NCBI GenBank assembly: GCA_034509425.1
Contig: JAVTVJ010000296.1
Span: 186,001 to 250,000 of the forward strand
Source of the DNA: Eopsaltria australis
Lineage: Eukaryota > Chordata > Aves > Passeriformes > Petroicidae
Length of the DNA stretch: 64,000 bases
Direction: 5' to 3'
How positions within the stretch are numbered: position 1 is the first letter of the stretch; every line of letters starts with the position of its first letter. The position numbers and the translations under genes are program-made. The notes under the pieces were generated by a model. The model worked only from the letters and a program-made list of their open reading frames with translations. It had not been told where the DNA came from and made no database searches. Below are positions 24,632 through 36,000 of this stretch, one piece after another.

Positions 24632-27600
24632 CTGCAAAGAGAAGGAAGTAGTAAAACCTCCACTGGGGTTCAACTGCCTCTGTGATTCCAACTCTATTTA
24701 AAGAGGAAATTGTTCTCCTCACTTGTGCCTGCAAGTTGCTGTGTGAAATATGGATCCCGCTGCTTCTGGAAAGGCCAATGATAGTTAATTGCCTGATTTT
24801 GTGTAATAGTCCCCATACGCTCTCGTAAGCAACAGCACTTGTTGAAACATTTCCAACAAAAAGTTTCATCAATATTTAAGCGTTTCACAGGAGATGGTTA
24901 ATTTGGCAAACGTTCTACGTAGAGAAAAACTAAACAAAGGGATTTTTACATTTCATTCATGTCAATTTTGAGGCACTAGCAAAACAGTTTGACCTACTTA
25001 ACCTGTTACTTTGAACATACACTGGAATTTTTTTTTCACATTTTTTTACTTTTCAGATTTTTTTTACATTTTCAAAATCCAGCAATTCAGCCAAATCTGC
25101 TAACTTTTTGGATATTTTGTTCTGTTGGAAACTGTAAAAAAATTAAGCAATGTGTATAATTTAAAGAGGAAATCACCATGTCAGAATTTCTTGTGGAATG
25201 GAAATTCCATTTCTAGATGCTAACTCATAATTCAATACTTTTCCTACAGCTAAAGCAATGATAATGGGGAAAAGCAGTCTGATTAAATACATATTGATTC
25301 TTTATACCCTTCTAAAATCTCCCAAGGGAAGCATCTGTTCCTTCTGTTCAGTTTGGTTACTAATACATTCAGAATAAAAATTTCAAAATAAACAACCACA
25401 GCATGTGCAGACCAATTCGCACAGAATCTTTTACCTACTTTTAAAACAAAAACCATCTTGATAAAACAAGATAAAACCAGGGATGCTCACCTTACCTTTT
25501 GCTGAGTGGGCGTGTGGGTTTCTGTTCAACAGTGCTTTTTTATCTCAGAGCTAGAATGTGCTTCATGTGATAAAGGGGTTGCTATAGTGATCAATGATTT
25601 GTATTTAAACATGAGTATACACTGTACTAGGGAAAGATTTTCAGTTAATAGCCAGAAGGTGAATTAAGGCCTGTCACCAGCATCTGAGTCACCCTCCTCC
25701 TCAAACATTTATCTTCTTTTCACATTTCAAGTAACACTTCTTTCCAACACAGGAATCTTTTTGTTCAGAGAACAGATGATGGGCCATGGGACGTCTGGTG
25801 TTAAGTCCCCTCAGAAGTGTCTGGGGTGGTGTGTCTCAAACAGGGCCTCGGATAAACATCAAAATTTTTGTTTACTTCCTGTCAATCTACGTTTGAAGTA
25901 CTCAGATTCATCTGCCATGACATGCAAAGCTCCAGATTCTCACATTTTCAGAAGTGTTTAAGACTTGTGCACATGAACACAAAAGTCCAAGTGCTCAGAT
26001 TAGAGACCTGCTGTTGTACATCTTGCAGAAGTAATGTCAAAGGGAGACAAAACACAAAATGACTTGGTTGGCTACAAAAACACCTTTCTGTATGAACAGC
26101 GGGCTGCTAAAAACAAAAATGCAAGGCAGGCTAGGTTGCCTGGAGTGAGCATAGTGTTACGAAAATGTTAAGTGCTCCTGTGTAGCAGTCAAGTTATTTC
26201 TGTCTGGTTGATGAAATAATATTTAATATGGAATGGGATTGTGCTTGAGTCATATTTCCCTCCCCATTTTCATCCCTCCACACTTCTATCTGTGCATTGG
26301 CTATTGAGGAGATGGAATCAAGGCATGTTCAAGGACTGCTGCTGAGGTGTGGAGACAACCATGCTTGAGGCAAAACTTTGCTTTCATCTACATGCCTGGA
26401 GAATGTGAAGTCTCACTGGAGATTGTGAACTCCAGTGTGTCAGTACAAACCCACAGGAGTGAAAATCCAAGAGACACTTTCCTGCCCCGGCAGGGCTGAG
26501 TATCTCACCTTCTGGCAGTGTGTAGGGCAGACTGAAGGTCAGAAATCTTCATTTGACCAAACAGCTAGAAAATATTTGGATTTCAGGAAATCTCAAATTG
26601 TGCTACTAGAGCTGTGGCCAGATCCACTGCAGAGAAGACTGCATGAACTGGAGGCAAAGAGGGAAAGAGAAATGCCAAACTCCTTGGCAGAAAGCTTCCC
26701 ATGGGAAACCAAGCTTTGGAGACTTCACAGGCTGGCCCTTTCTGAGAGCATTGTGCTATCCAGGACTCACCCCTGTGCAGGTTTGCTGCACACCTACAAA
26801 TCTTCCTTCTGTGAAGGTCATTGACAGAATTCCCCTCTGCTTTTGGAGCCCAGAGCTGGGCTATGAGTGCTTTGTGAATGTGTTGGTTAGACAGACACTT
26901 GAATTGGAATCCAAGGAAGATTGGGGTTTAGATGCTTCATCTGAATTTCCTTCTTTCCCTCTTCCCAGCAGAGTTGTTGAGAGGCCAAGCCAAGCATCCT
27001 GATTGATACTGTACATCTAACCCAGTCATTCAGGACAGCCAACATCCACTTCACTAAGTAAAATAAGTCCATTTCTGCCAGAGAAACCTGAAAGAGCAGC
27101 TAATTATGGACAAGGCTTGAAATGGTACTTGTAGTTCCACTGCAGGGGCATAAAATTACCATTTCTGTCTCTAAAGAGAGATCCTTTGAGTGGAGCATAA
27201 TAACACTTGGACATTTCTGTCATGTCAGAACATTTAGTTCCTGCAATAAAAAGTCTTTCATTAATCCACACAATACCTTTGAATGAGAAGCTGCTTGTGA
27301 GAGATAAACTGTGTCTTGGGCATTTCTGCTCCAGCATGCTGGAACCCTTCTTTGCATTGTTAAAATGTAGGCACCAGGAGCAAAACGAGCGATGCATTCC
27401 CAAAGAAACACAAGAGGACACTGGAGACACTGCGGCACACGTGAACCGTGGCACAGCACATCAAATGTGGAAAAGGAGAAATGAGCCTGGGATGGGCAGA
27501 AAAACAGGCACACAGCGAAGAGAGGGCAGGGCTGCTGCCACACACAGCTCCCGTGTGGTGTGCAGTGTTCTGTGGGACTGGGCTGTGCAGAAACCCAAAA

Positions 27601-28504
27601 TGCTGCTCCAAGCACCCCTTAGAGCTGCATTTGAGCTGGCTGAACGGTCTGTTCTGAGCATAGGGACCTGCCCTCAAAGCCTTGCTGCTCAGAGTCTGAT
27701 GGAGGTGTGGGTTTCCACAGCTCTCTTTCAACTCAGGCAGAAGATATGACCTTTGTGCTGTTCTTTTAATAAGTCTGATGCAGGCTGATATTTTTCCAGA
27801 AATTTAATCCTGCAGTAAGATAATGAAAATCCACACATGTGGAGAGATTAGGGGAGAAAAGGGGGATGCAAAGCCATCAGGTATTTATAATGCCTTAAAA
27901 TCTGAAATGTTCCCTTGAGGATTCAAAATAAAAGTGCAGAGCTAAGGGAAAGCAGACTCAGGTTCTCTCCTTCCCTAAAAGTTTACCTGGTGTCAGTGGG
28001 GACAAGACTATGGTCACTTGGCCAGGTCACAGGCCATCCCCTACCAGCTGCCTCCAGCTTTGCAGATGATTCCCATTGCCCAAGTCATAGAAACCACCTG
28101 GGAAAAGACACAGATGTGACCCAGTGACCACATATTGTGCCCTAGGACACACACCCTGCACGTACAGCCAGTGACCAAGCCCTGGGCCACCACAGAGAGA
28201 CCTTTGCTAAATGACAGTAAATGCTGCTGGGTAGCTAAAGTTTCAATTTCAGCTCAGAGACTGCAGTCAGAAATCAAACAGTGAAAGAGTTTCTGTGAAT
28301 TTGTGTTAGTAACAAGAGGTAAAATAGCAGAAAAAGGGGAAACACAAAGGAAGGGGTGTATTCTGATGCACACAAGCACACAGGAGTACCATTATCTTGT
28401 GCTGTGCTGATCAATTTTTCACTTCATTTCTCCTCTAACCTTTTTTGGCCCCCAATATCCTTCAGAAGCTTTCATTGTGTGTAATAAATGACAATTCACC
28501 ATAC
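24632..28504 (-). other. SYT16 intron between the linker and C2A exons (3.9 kb)
   Basis: This phase 0 intron has donor GTATGGT and acceptor CTTCTCTTTGCAG. The part near the C2A exon (about 24.9-25.5 kb) is notably AT-rich. A 180-codon plus-strand frame at 27207-27749 overlaps several frames on the other strand and has no recognisable domain. No repeats or mobile elements were recognised. Confidence 0.85.
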
Positions 28505-28761
28505 CTCAGGGCTCCAAGCCGATGAGCTGTCAGTAGCATCATTTACTTCCAATCCCTGGTTGGCAAATGCTGTCTCCATCTCCAGACGTCCTTCCCCGTG
28601 TGCCTGGCTGACACCATCCCCAATTCTGGGCTCCATCCCAGGCCCTTTGTGCTGCCCAGTGCCCTTACTCCTGGTTGTTGCTCTTGAATCAACAGATCCG
28701 TGGTCATCTTCACAACAGGAGAGGTTGTCTTGGTAACTCAGTTGGCTTAGTCCATCCAGAT
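28505..28761 (-). CDS. SYT16: SYT16 coding exon, variable linker before C2A
   Basis: This 257 bp exon is bounded by a moderate acceptor (TGAAAATTGTTAG, AG at 28763-28762) and a donor at GAG then GTATGG (GT at 28504-28503). Its first two bases complete an Asp codon with the G left by the 47.9 kb exon. It ends in phase 0, giving SSAWSPE joined to EHNELNS of the C2A exon. The product is a hydrophilic, Gly/Ser/Glu-rich linker (DLDGLSQLSYQDNLSCCEDD, later GTGQHKGPGMEPRIGDG) with no recognised fold. Assignment rests on the phase match on both sides, the open frame across the exon and its order in the gene rather than on domain similarity. The variable linker is expected to evolve fast. Confidence 0.85.
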
Positions 28762-29168
28762 CTAACAATTTTCAGCAAGAAAATTATTTCAGAGGGATTA
28801 GAACAAATTCCTCCCCCTTCCAAAATGTGCCCTTCTCTCCTTTTTTTTATTTTTAATTTTTTTTACTTTTTCCTAATCTCCAGTGCTTACAAGAGACAGC
28901 TTCTGTTTCCTGCAGCACTGAACCTATAAAATAACCAATCCTGTTTAAATCAGCATTTGATGGAGGGGACACGGCTTCTCACCCCACCCTGAACTGAGAA
29001 ACCCATTGCCTTTACTTGAAGAAGTTATCCACAAAATGCAAGTATCAGTGGAGTGTCTGGGATATCCAAGTGCAGCCCCAAAGCAATCTCTTCTATGAAA
29101 ACACAAATCAAACTACAGAAAAGCACAGCAGAGGCCTGAGGAACAGGTATCACGGTTTCCTCCTGTGC

Positions 29169-29206
29169 AGGAGGAGGACAAGAAGGAGGAAAAGGAGGAG
29201 GAGATG
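29169..29206. repeat. GGA-rich polypurine tract
   Basis: About 38 bases are nearly all purine on the plus strand, built from GGAGGA, AGAAGGAGGA and AAGGAGGAGG units. It lies 0.4 kb on the donor side of the linker exon's acceptor. Confidence 0.75.
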
Positions 29207-29904
29207 ACAGGAGTTAGCATTGTCCTCAAGGGCATGGTGGTGGTGAGGAAAGCAGCTTCACAGACATAACAGAGGACCAGTATTGCCCTCTCACCCATCC
29301 CTGAGAGTTTAGGAGAGCATGACCAGCTCCAAAAACCAACTAGGAATCTCCAAATCCTGTGCTTGGGCTGAATTGTCCCAAGGACAACTGAGAGGAGATG
29401 TGTTACCTGATTTCCTAACTGCTTTTATTAGTTTTAATTCATCTTGTCCTACACACACTTACCCCATGACCTACAGTAAGGTTCATTAATGACTGTAAAA
29501 TAATCCCCTCTACTTCACACCACAGATTCCTTTTCTACACCACTGAAATCTCCATTAGGAACACAAGGTGCTTTCCTCTACTTGAAAGCACCAGTGAGAG
29601 CTCTCTGGATGCAGCAGCACAGACAATTACATATCCAGGGACACAGATGATAACATCATGATTTGGCCTTGGATGTGCTCTGGAAGCACTTTCAGAAGAA
29701 AACCAGGGACATTCCTCCTCCTAATGCATCTCATGATGAGCCTTGCTTCAGGAACACAGAGAGACAGATTCTGCCTCCATCCCTTTCAAATAAGCAAAGA
29801 GCAGTCAGAGTGAAAGAATGAGCCGTGCTTCCAGACAGCTGATGACAGCAATGAAAACATAACAATTTCCTTTTGCAAACAGAGCTGTTTGGGGTTTAAA
29901 GGTT

Positions 29905-29985
29905 TCACAGAAGGAGGTGAGGTTGGAAGGGGCCTCTGGAGGTCATCTTGTCCACTCCCCTGCTCAAGAAGGGCCACATCTTTGT
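29905..29985 (-). mobile_element. CR1 LINE 3' end fragment, reverse orientation
   Basis: The plus strand reads GGTTGGAAGGGGCCTCTGGA followed by GGTCATCTTGTCCACTCCCC and TGCTCAAGAAGGGCC. This is the reverse complement of a CR1 3' end, in a subfamily that ends with the 'lost 3' units then GGTTGGAAGG' pattern. Only about 80 bases are recognisable. It is in the same orientation as SYT16 and lies some 280 bases from an opposite-orientation CR1 copy. Confidence 0.75.
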
Positions 29986-30261
29986 TCCTATGAAGGTCAC
30001 TACCAAAGAACAATCATTTTTTTCAAATTTGGTCTCCCATTCAAATTTTTTAAAATAGTATTAATTGCTGTGTTTAATAGAAAACTATTAGCTTGCTTTT
30101 GTTAAGTGAATCAATGGTTTTATTCTCTGCCTGATAAATGAGATAGGGAATCTGGTGACAACTGGCACAGAGAAGGCTGAGGTGCCCAACAAGTTTTTCT
30201 GCCCCAGTTTTCGCTGTCAACTGCTTATCCCACATCTCTAAAGTCCATGAATCTCCAGGCA

Positions 30262-30852
30262 GGGACTGGAGGAATGAAGTCCCACCCATCCTAGGAGAAG
30301 ATCAGCTTTGAGACCCTTGGAGGGACTTGAACATACAGAAATCCAGGGGACCTGATGAGATGCATTCCAGGATTTTGAGGGAGCTGGCTCAAGCAGGAAA
30401 GACATGGACCTGTTAGAGCAGGTCCAAAGCAGGGCCATGAAAATTGTCTGAGGGCTGAAACACCTTCTGCATGAAGACAGGCTGAGAGACTTGGGGTTGT
30501 TCATCCTGGAGAGCAGAAGGTGCCAGGAAGATTTATTGCTGCTTTTCAACACTTGAAGAGGGCTTGTAAGAAAGATGGGAAAGACACTTTTTGCCAATAC
30601 CTGTAGTGACAGGACAAGGGTAATGTTTTAAACTGAAACAGTTGAGTTGAGATTGGATATAAGGAAGAAATCCTTTACTATGAGGTGGTGAGACCCCTGG
30701 CACAGGCTGAGCAGAGAAGCTGTGGGTGCCCCAGGTCTGGAAATGTTCAAGGCCAGGCTGGAAGGGGCCCTGAGTAACTCGAGCAAGGCAGGGGGATTGG
30801 AATAGATACATTTCAAAAGTCCCTTCCAACCTGAGCTATTCTATGATTCTCT
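30262..30852 (+). mobile_element. CR1 LINE 3' portion with internal deletion
   Basis: Two CR1 parts are joined. The first (about 30262-30388) matches the ORF2 segment before the reverse-transcriptase core (TTGAACATAC ... GGGACCTGATGAGATGCAT ... GAGGGAGCTGGCT). The second (about 30400-30852) is the usual 3' part (GACATGGACCTGTTAGAGCA ... GACAGGCTGAGAGACTTGGG ... GATATAAGGAAGAAATCCTT ... CCCTTCCAACCTGAGCTATT), ending in CTATGATTCT. The stretch that should lie between them, holding most of the reverse transcriptase, is missing. The reading frame is broken by stops, so the copy is inactive. It is antisense to SYT16. Confidence 0.9.
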
Positions 30853-32920
30853 ACACATCCCGCTGTCTTAGAACAAAAACCCCAAATCTTTCTGAGTAGA
30901 AGAAATTCTGTTTGGCCTTAGCAGCAAATATGCTGTTTCTGATGCTTATCTGTTCCATGCATACAGAAAATTCCAACGAGGGGAGCGGGGATTATATTCA
31001 GGAAACATTTCCTGCAGGTGAACAGAAGTCCTTGCTCCTGCCCTTGGCTGCTCTTTCAATTTAAGAACTCTGAAATTAGGAGAATAACTTTATCCCCTTT
31101 CTTCAACTATGAAGGATCTCCACTCTCCCTCCCAGTAAAATGCTTCAAGCACAGGCACTTCAACCAAGAAGCCTGAGAGCATCTCACAGCCTTGCAATTA
31201 TGGTCCTCTTCCTCATGGGAGATGGTCCTTCAGGAGCAAAGAGGGATCCAAATTCATATCTCTCAAATTCCAGGTGAGTGCTCTTCTCACTCCCTTCTGA
31301 AATGCAAAATCCTTCTCTCCTCCTCCTCATCCTCCCATCTGGCAGATCTAGTTCTGAACTGAGAGCCCTCATTGTCTCTCCTCTGCCCTGAGCTGAAAGT
31401 CATGAGTGAGGGTAGAAAGTAATTTTATTTTTCTTGCCATTACTCCCCTTCTCCTCCACAAAGTCAGAAAACAGAAAGAAGTCAACATAAGAGCATAAGC
31501 AAGAAATAAAATAACAGAAATTCCACGCAGTTACTGAGACTGAATGGATACAGGCACTCCTTAAGGCATTTAATTAGCAAGCCAGTGTCTAATACACATT
31601 TAAACAGTGGGTCATCCATCAAAGCACACACCACACAGCAGGCTTTCAGAATAAAATGCTTCTGTAGTAAGAAATTATCCTCACACAATTGTCTTGTGGG
31701 TTTGACTCCTGCTGGGATAATATCTAGATCAATAATAGAGGAATTTTCAAAAACTACATTAAAGCCATAAAAGTCTACCCGTAACAGGAGAACTCCAGAA
31801 ATATATTAATAGAGCAAGCCATCTCCCTGAGACTCAGGCACAAAATGAATGTGTTAGGAAAGCAAATGTAGTATTCAGGGGAAGGGAAGGAAAAGGTGAT
31901 TCACCCAAACCAATCAGTGAAACAGTCTGGCTTTTTCTTTAAATTTAAAGCAGTTTGGTAAGAGATAATCACGTATAAATACCAGTATTAGATGATCATT
32001 ACAGGTAATAGCCCGACTATACAGACTGGAACAGCTACACCTCTCGAATTACATCCGTTCCTGAATTATATTCACTAAATAAATGCTGAAAACAAAAGTT
32101 CCTCCCGTAAAGGAAAAGGTCAGAGCAGTAAAATGCCTGTAATTTACCTGAGAGATCTTTAAGGAAGAAAATGTCAACCGTCTTATGAATACCTGACGTG
32201 AATAAACAGCACAGCATCAGGGACAGAGGTTGAGACAGCATTATCTGAACTTTAATTAGCCAAGAGTCCCTGCAGAGCAATAGCAGACAATTCTAAAATT
32301 AAGGGCAGATTGTATTGTACAATGAAAAAGTGTGATTTTTCTCAAGAATCCCATCTCCCAAACTTTCTCTTTCAGGTCACAGGTTCACAATCCAGAAAGG
32401 AGGCAAATTTTCTCACCAATAAATGAGAAAAGTCTGGGTTCAGGGTTAGAGAACTGGCTGTGAAGAAACTGTGCCTTCTGTCAGATGAAAGGATGAGCAT
32501 GACCTCCTATCAGAACCCTAACAGGAACTGGGATATGGAAGCATCTCTCCAAAGATACAGGGAATGCTTGGCACATCAAACACTGAAAACCAGGCTGGAA
32601 AATACTGTGCAGTTTCTCCTCACATTGGCAGGTAAATATTCTGGCTAATTTACAGTATCTTTTTTTTTTTTCAATGACACACAATCTCTCAGTTCTATGA
32701 ATCATTATACTGCTCCAAAGAAACATCCTGAGAGGCCTCATCCCTTCCTGAAACCCAGTGCCAGAGTTAAAATATGGGGTCTGGTAGGTCATGCTAAATT
32801 AACACCACATAGTTCATTAACCAGCAAGAAACATGGATGAAGAATTTATGTGTGCCTGTCATCTGTGCTGAACAAGGCCATGTTTGCTATGTGAACTCCA
32901 AGGAATCACTGTGCTTCCTC

Positions 32921-33006
32921 ACACACACAAAAAAAAAAAAAAACCAAAACCACAAAAAAAAACCCCACAAACAAAAAACAACAACAGCAAAATAAAACAA
33001 TAAAAA
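32921..33006. repeat. A-rich low-complexity tract
   Basis: A short CA run passes into 15 A and then about 65 bases of A with scattered C (ACAAAC, AACAACAACAG, AATAAAACAATAAAAAA). No mobile element body is recognisable beside it. Confidence 0.75.
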
Positions 33007-36000
33007 AGGATGTCTTTCCTTTGAAAGAAATTAGATATCTTCTTTAGATTGTATATAAACTCATGATGAAATTCAACAACCTGTTTAAATACAGCCCAGA
33101 GGAAGGAAGGATTTCAGCATGGACCTAGGTACCTCTGGACCTGAAATCCTCCTAGCTACAAGTAGTGATTTTCAAATCCCTCCTCCTGTAGGACAGCAGA
33201 GCTATGGTTTGGTGGGACTTAGGCATATTTGCTCTCACACAGCAGCAATTCTCTTGCCTGGCCCTTGCTCCAGTCCCAGTTCCAAACCACTCTGCAGGAC
33301 CCCTGCACCCCTTGCACTGAGACAAACCCACAGGGAGACCAAGCAGTGCTCCTGCCTCTGGTAGTTTTGAGATTAAACCACCAAAAGAGTGCTAAAAAAC
33401 TTCCTAGAAGAGCCTCAAAGGAGCAGAATCATTATCTAATTACAATAAATCTAAACAAAAATGGCTTGTAAATTTTAGGGGTTAAAGAGAAAAAGGATCT
33501 TAAATTTCAAGTGACATTATGCAATCAGGCCAAGATTGTTTAATTTACCACATGCTGGGTAATAGTCTGAGAAGGCCCCATGTTTCCAGAACTAAAATAG
33601 GCTCTTTATTAACAGGGTGATTTGCAGGGAGGCTGTGGGCAGAGCTGGCACTCCAGCCCATCCAGCTCCCCAGAGCATTCTCCAAGCCCTTCCTTCATGC
33701 TGTGTGCACTCCAAGATCTATTCAGGTTACTACAAAGATTTTTTAACAGGTGTAAAAGTAAAAGCTAAATGAGTCCAAAGTGCAGACTGTCACGACGGTG
33801 AAAACAGAAGCAGAGGGTCAAGGAAACTCTCCTGTAAGAACACGATGTGAGAAGACTCTGCCTTATGCCAAGGCTGAGTGGGAGAGAAGCTATTCAGGGC
33901 TCTCCAAGATGCTCAGCATTGCTCTGTGCCTGGGTTTGCTGTAGATTTCGGATTATGTAAGAAATGAAAACTATCAGCAATGTGAGTAAAAGGTCTGTTA
34001 AGAGTACACAAGGAGAGGAGAAGCCTCAGGCAAAGTCTGAACATGCCATGATCCCAGTCTGAACTCAGCACTTCCAAAAGGTTCTTCATCCTTCCCACCC
34101 AGAGGATCTGCTCAGCTGGAACGGTGTGTGCTACACCCTTGGGGCACAGTGAGGGCTTTACATCCACAAATCTCTGTGTTTTGTGATCGTGGCACCAGCT
34201 AGGTACCTCTGAAAATAAAAGTAAGAGCAACTCTGCACCGTGTTGTACCAGAAGAAGAGCTAGATGGAGAGACATATCTTCAAATGATCTAATTGGAGGG
34301 TGCATTAAATTCAAGCAATTATATTTCAAAATTAAAACATTTTATTGAACTAAAAAACAAAGGGCACTTTTATGGCTCTTCCCTCTAATGAACTTCTCCA
34401 GATTTTAGAATGTGTTCAGGCCAATTTTCTAAATAGCTATGTTTTTAAATGCATTTCATCTCTGTTTATATAAAAGAGTCATTACATTAGTCCATGGAAG
34501 ATCATAAAATTCTTCCCTTCTGTGCCATAAATTTTTAGTTTCTGTCATTGCCTGACATTTGGCGTATGCACTGGCAAATGAGACAGCATAATTCATTCAA
34601 TGTTCACCTTGTGTTTGTGAAGTTGTTACAAAAGGAGACATTCAGCTTCTGCTAAAAGGCTTGCTAAAGAGATGACTTATGTGGCACAGATAAAAAATAA
34701 GTCCTGCTGTCTTTACTCTGGGAAAATCTCCAATAAAAATCCATGACAATCCCTGCAGGTTAAGGAAACAGAATTCAATAACAATATGCAATTAATGGAA
34801 CTATCTTAATGGACTTAAGTCTTGGACCTTGACACTTCCCTCAAAGTATTTTAGCTGCAGGTAAAATCAGGAAACCAAGTTTAGTAGGAGAGAATGAAAA
34901 AACTAGGACTTGTTCTCCACAGCAAAAGAACTCTGTGTTGAGGCTACAGATTTCAGACTCCAGCTTCTTTCACCTTTCTCCATGCAAGCAGCATCTCTGC
35001 ATTCCCTGCCTTGTGTTCCTTGTGGCTGGGGGACAAGTGGCTGAATTTGAGTCTACACTCCACACCTACTTTTTATTCAGATACTTCTGATCAAAAACTT
35101 TGTGACCATGGCACAGAGGTCTCAAACTGCTTAACCACACCATGGTTGTTGCCTGAGGATGCTGCCTGTTCATGCTCCTCCCTGTATTTGGTCACTGGGA
35201 GAAAAACACAGCCCAGGTTTTAGGCAGTCTGCTGCCCCTGGCCAAGAAGCCAGAGGCCACAGCACACTCCTGACTCTCAGGTGCACCCTCTGGGGAGAAA
35301 AAGTGGCCAAGGATTTAGAGAGGACTGAGGCCTGAACTTGAGAATCACCTGCTTCTTCAAACCTCTGGAAAGCTTGGCGATGTCATGTTGTATCAGCAAC
35401 ATTTACGTATTATTAGACCCTGCTCAAATCTTCATGTTAACCTTTTTTTTTTTTTTTAAATGAAAATATTTAACAGAGCAAAACAAAAAGTCACAACACA
35501 CAAGAACCACTTGGAAAATCATTTGCATGTGCAAAGTAGTAAACAAAGGACTCAAACCTTTTTGTGCTTCCATTCCCCTGCAGCCCCTGCTAAGGTGGGG
35601 AGAGAACTTGTCTTGTGCAGAAAAAGCAACTCAGACATAACCTGCTCAGGGCAGCACCACAAACACATAAAGATGGCTAACAGGCACTGCTGGCTCCATC
35701 TGCCAGCAGCAGCAGACGAGCTCAGGAGACCAATGTAAATTATAACCTTTAAAAGTGAAGATAAGGCGTGTGAGCACATCCCCGTGCTGCCCTTGCCCTC
35801 CTGCTGCCGGCACAGGCAGTGCAGAGGGGATGGCTGCACCCTCACCAGTGCTGAGCACTCACCAGATGGGGGAAGGAGGGCTCAGGACATGCTGTACATT
35901 CTTGTCCTGGCTTGGTCAGGATGGAAGCACAGAGGCCTTTTGCTGATGTCCCTGCCAGCAGCAGCAGGGGAGCACAGCAGCAGGATGTTGGGAGTTGTGG

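Noticed and set aside
24632..24691. Extension of the C2A exon frame up to a Met at 24691
   Set aside because: A strong acceptor (CTTCTCTTTGCAG) at 24633-24632 and the phase 0 match to the linker exon show that these codons are intron.
27207..27749. 180-codon plus-strand open frame in a SYT16 intron
   Set aside because: Several overlapping frames exist on both strands here, as expected of a locally stop-poor stretch. There is no recognisable protein.
32921..33006. A-rich tract as the tail of a retroposed gene
   Set aside because: No gene-like or element-like body is recognisable on either side, and no target-site duplication could be made out.
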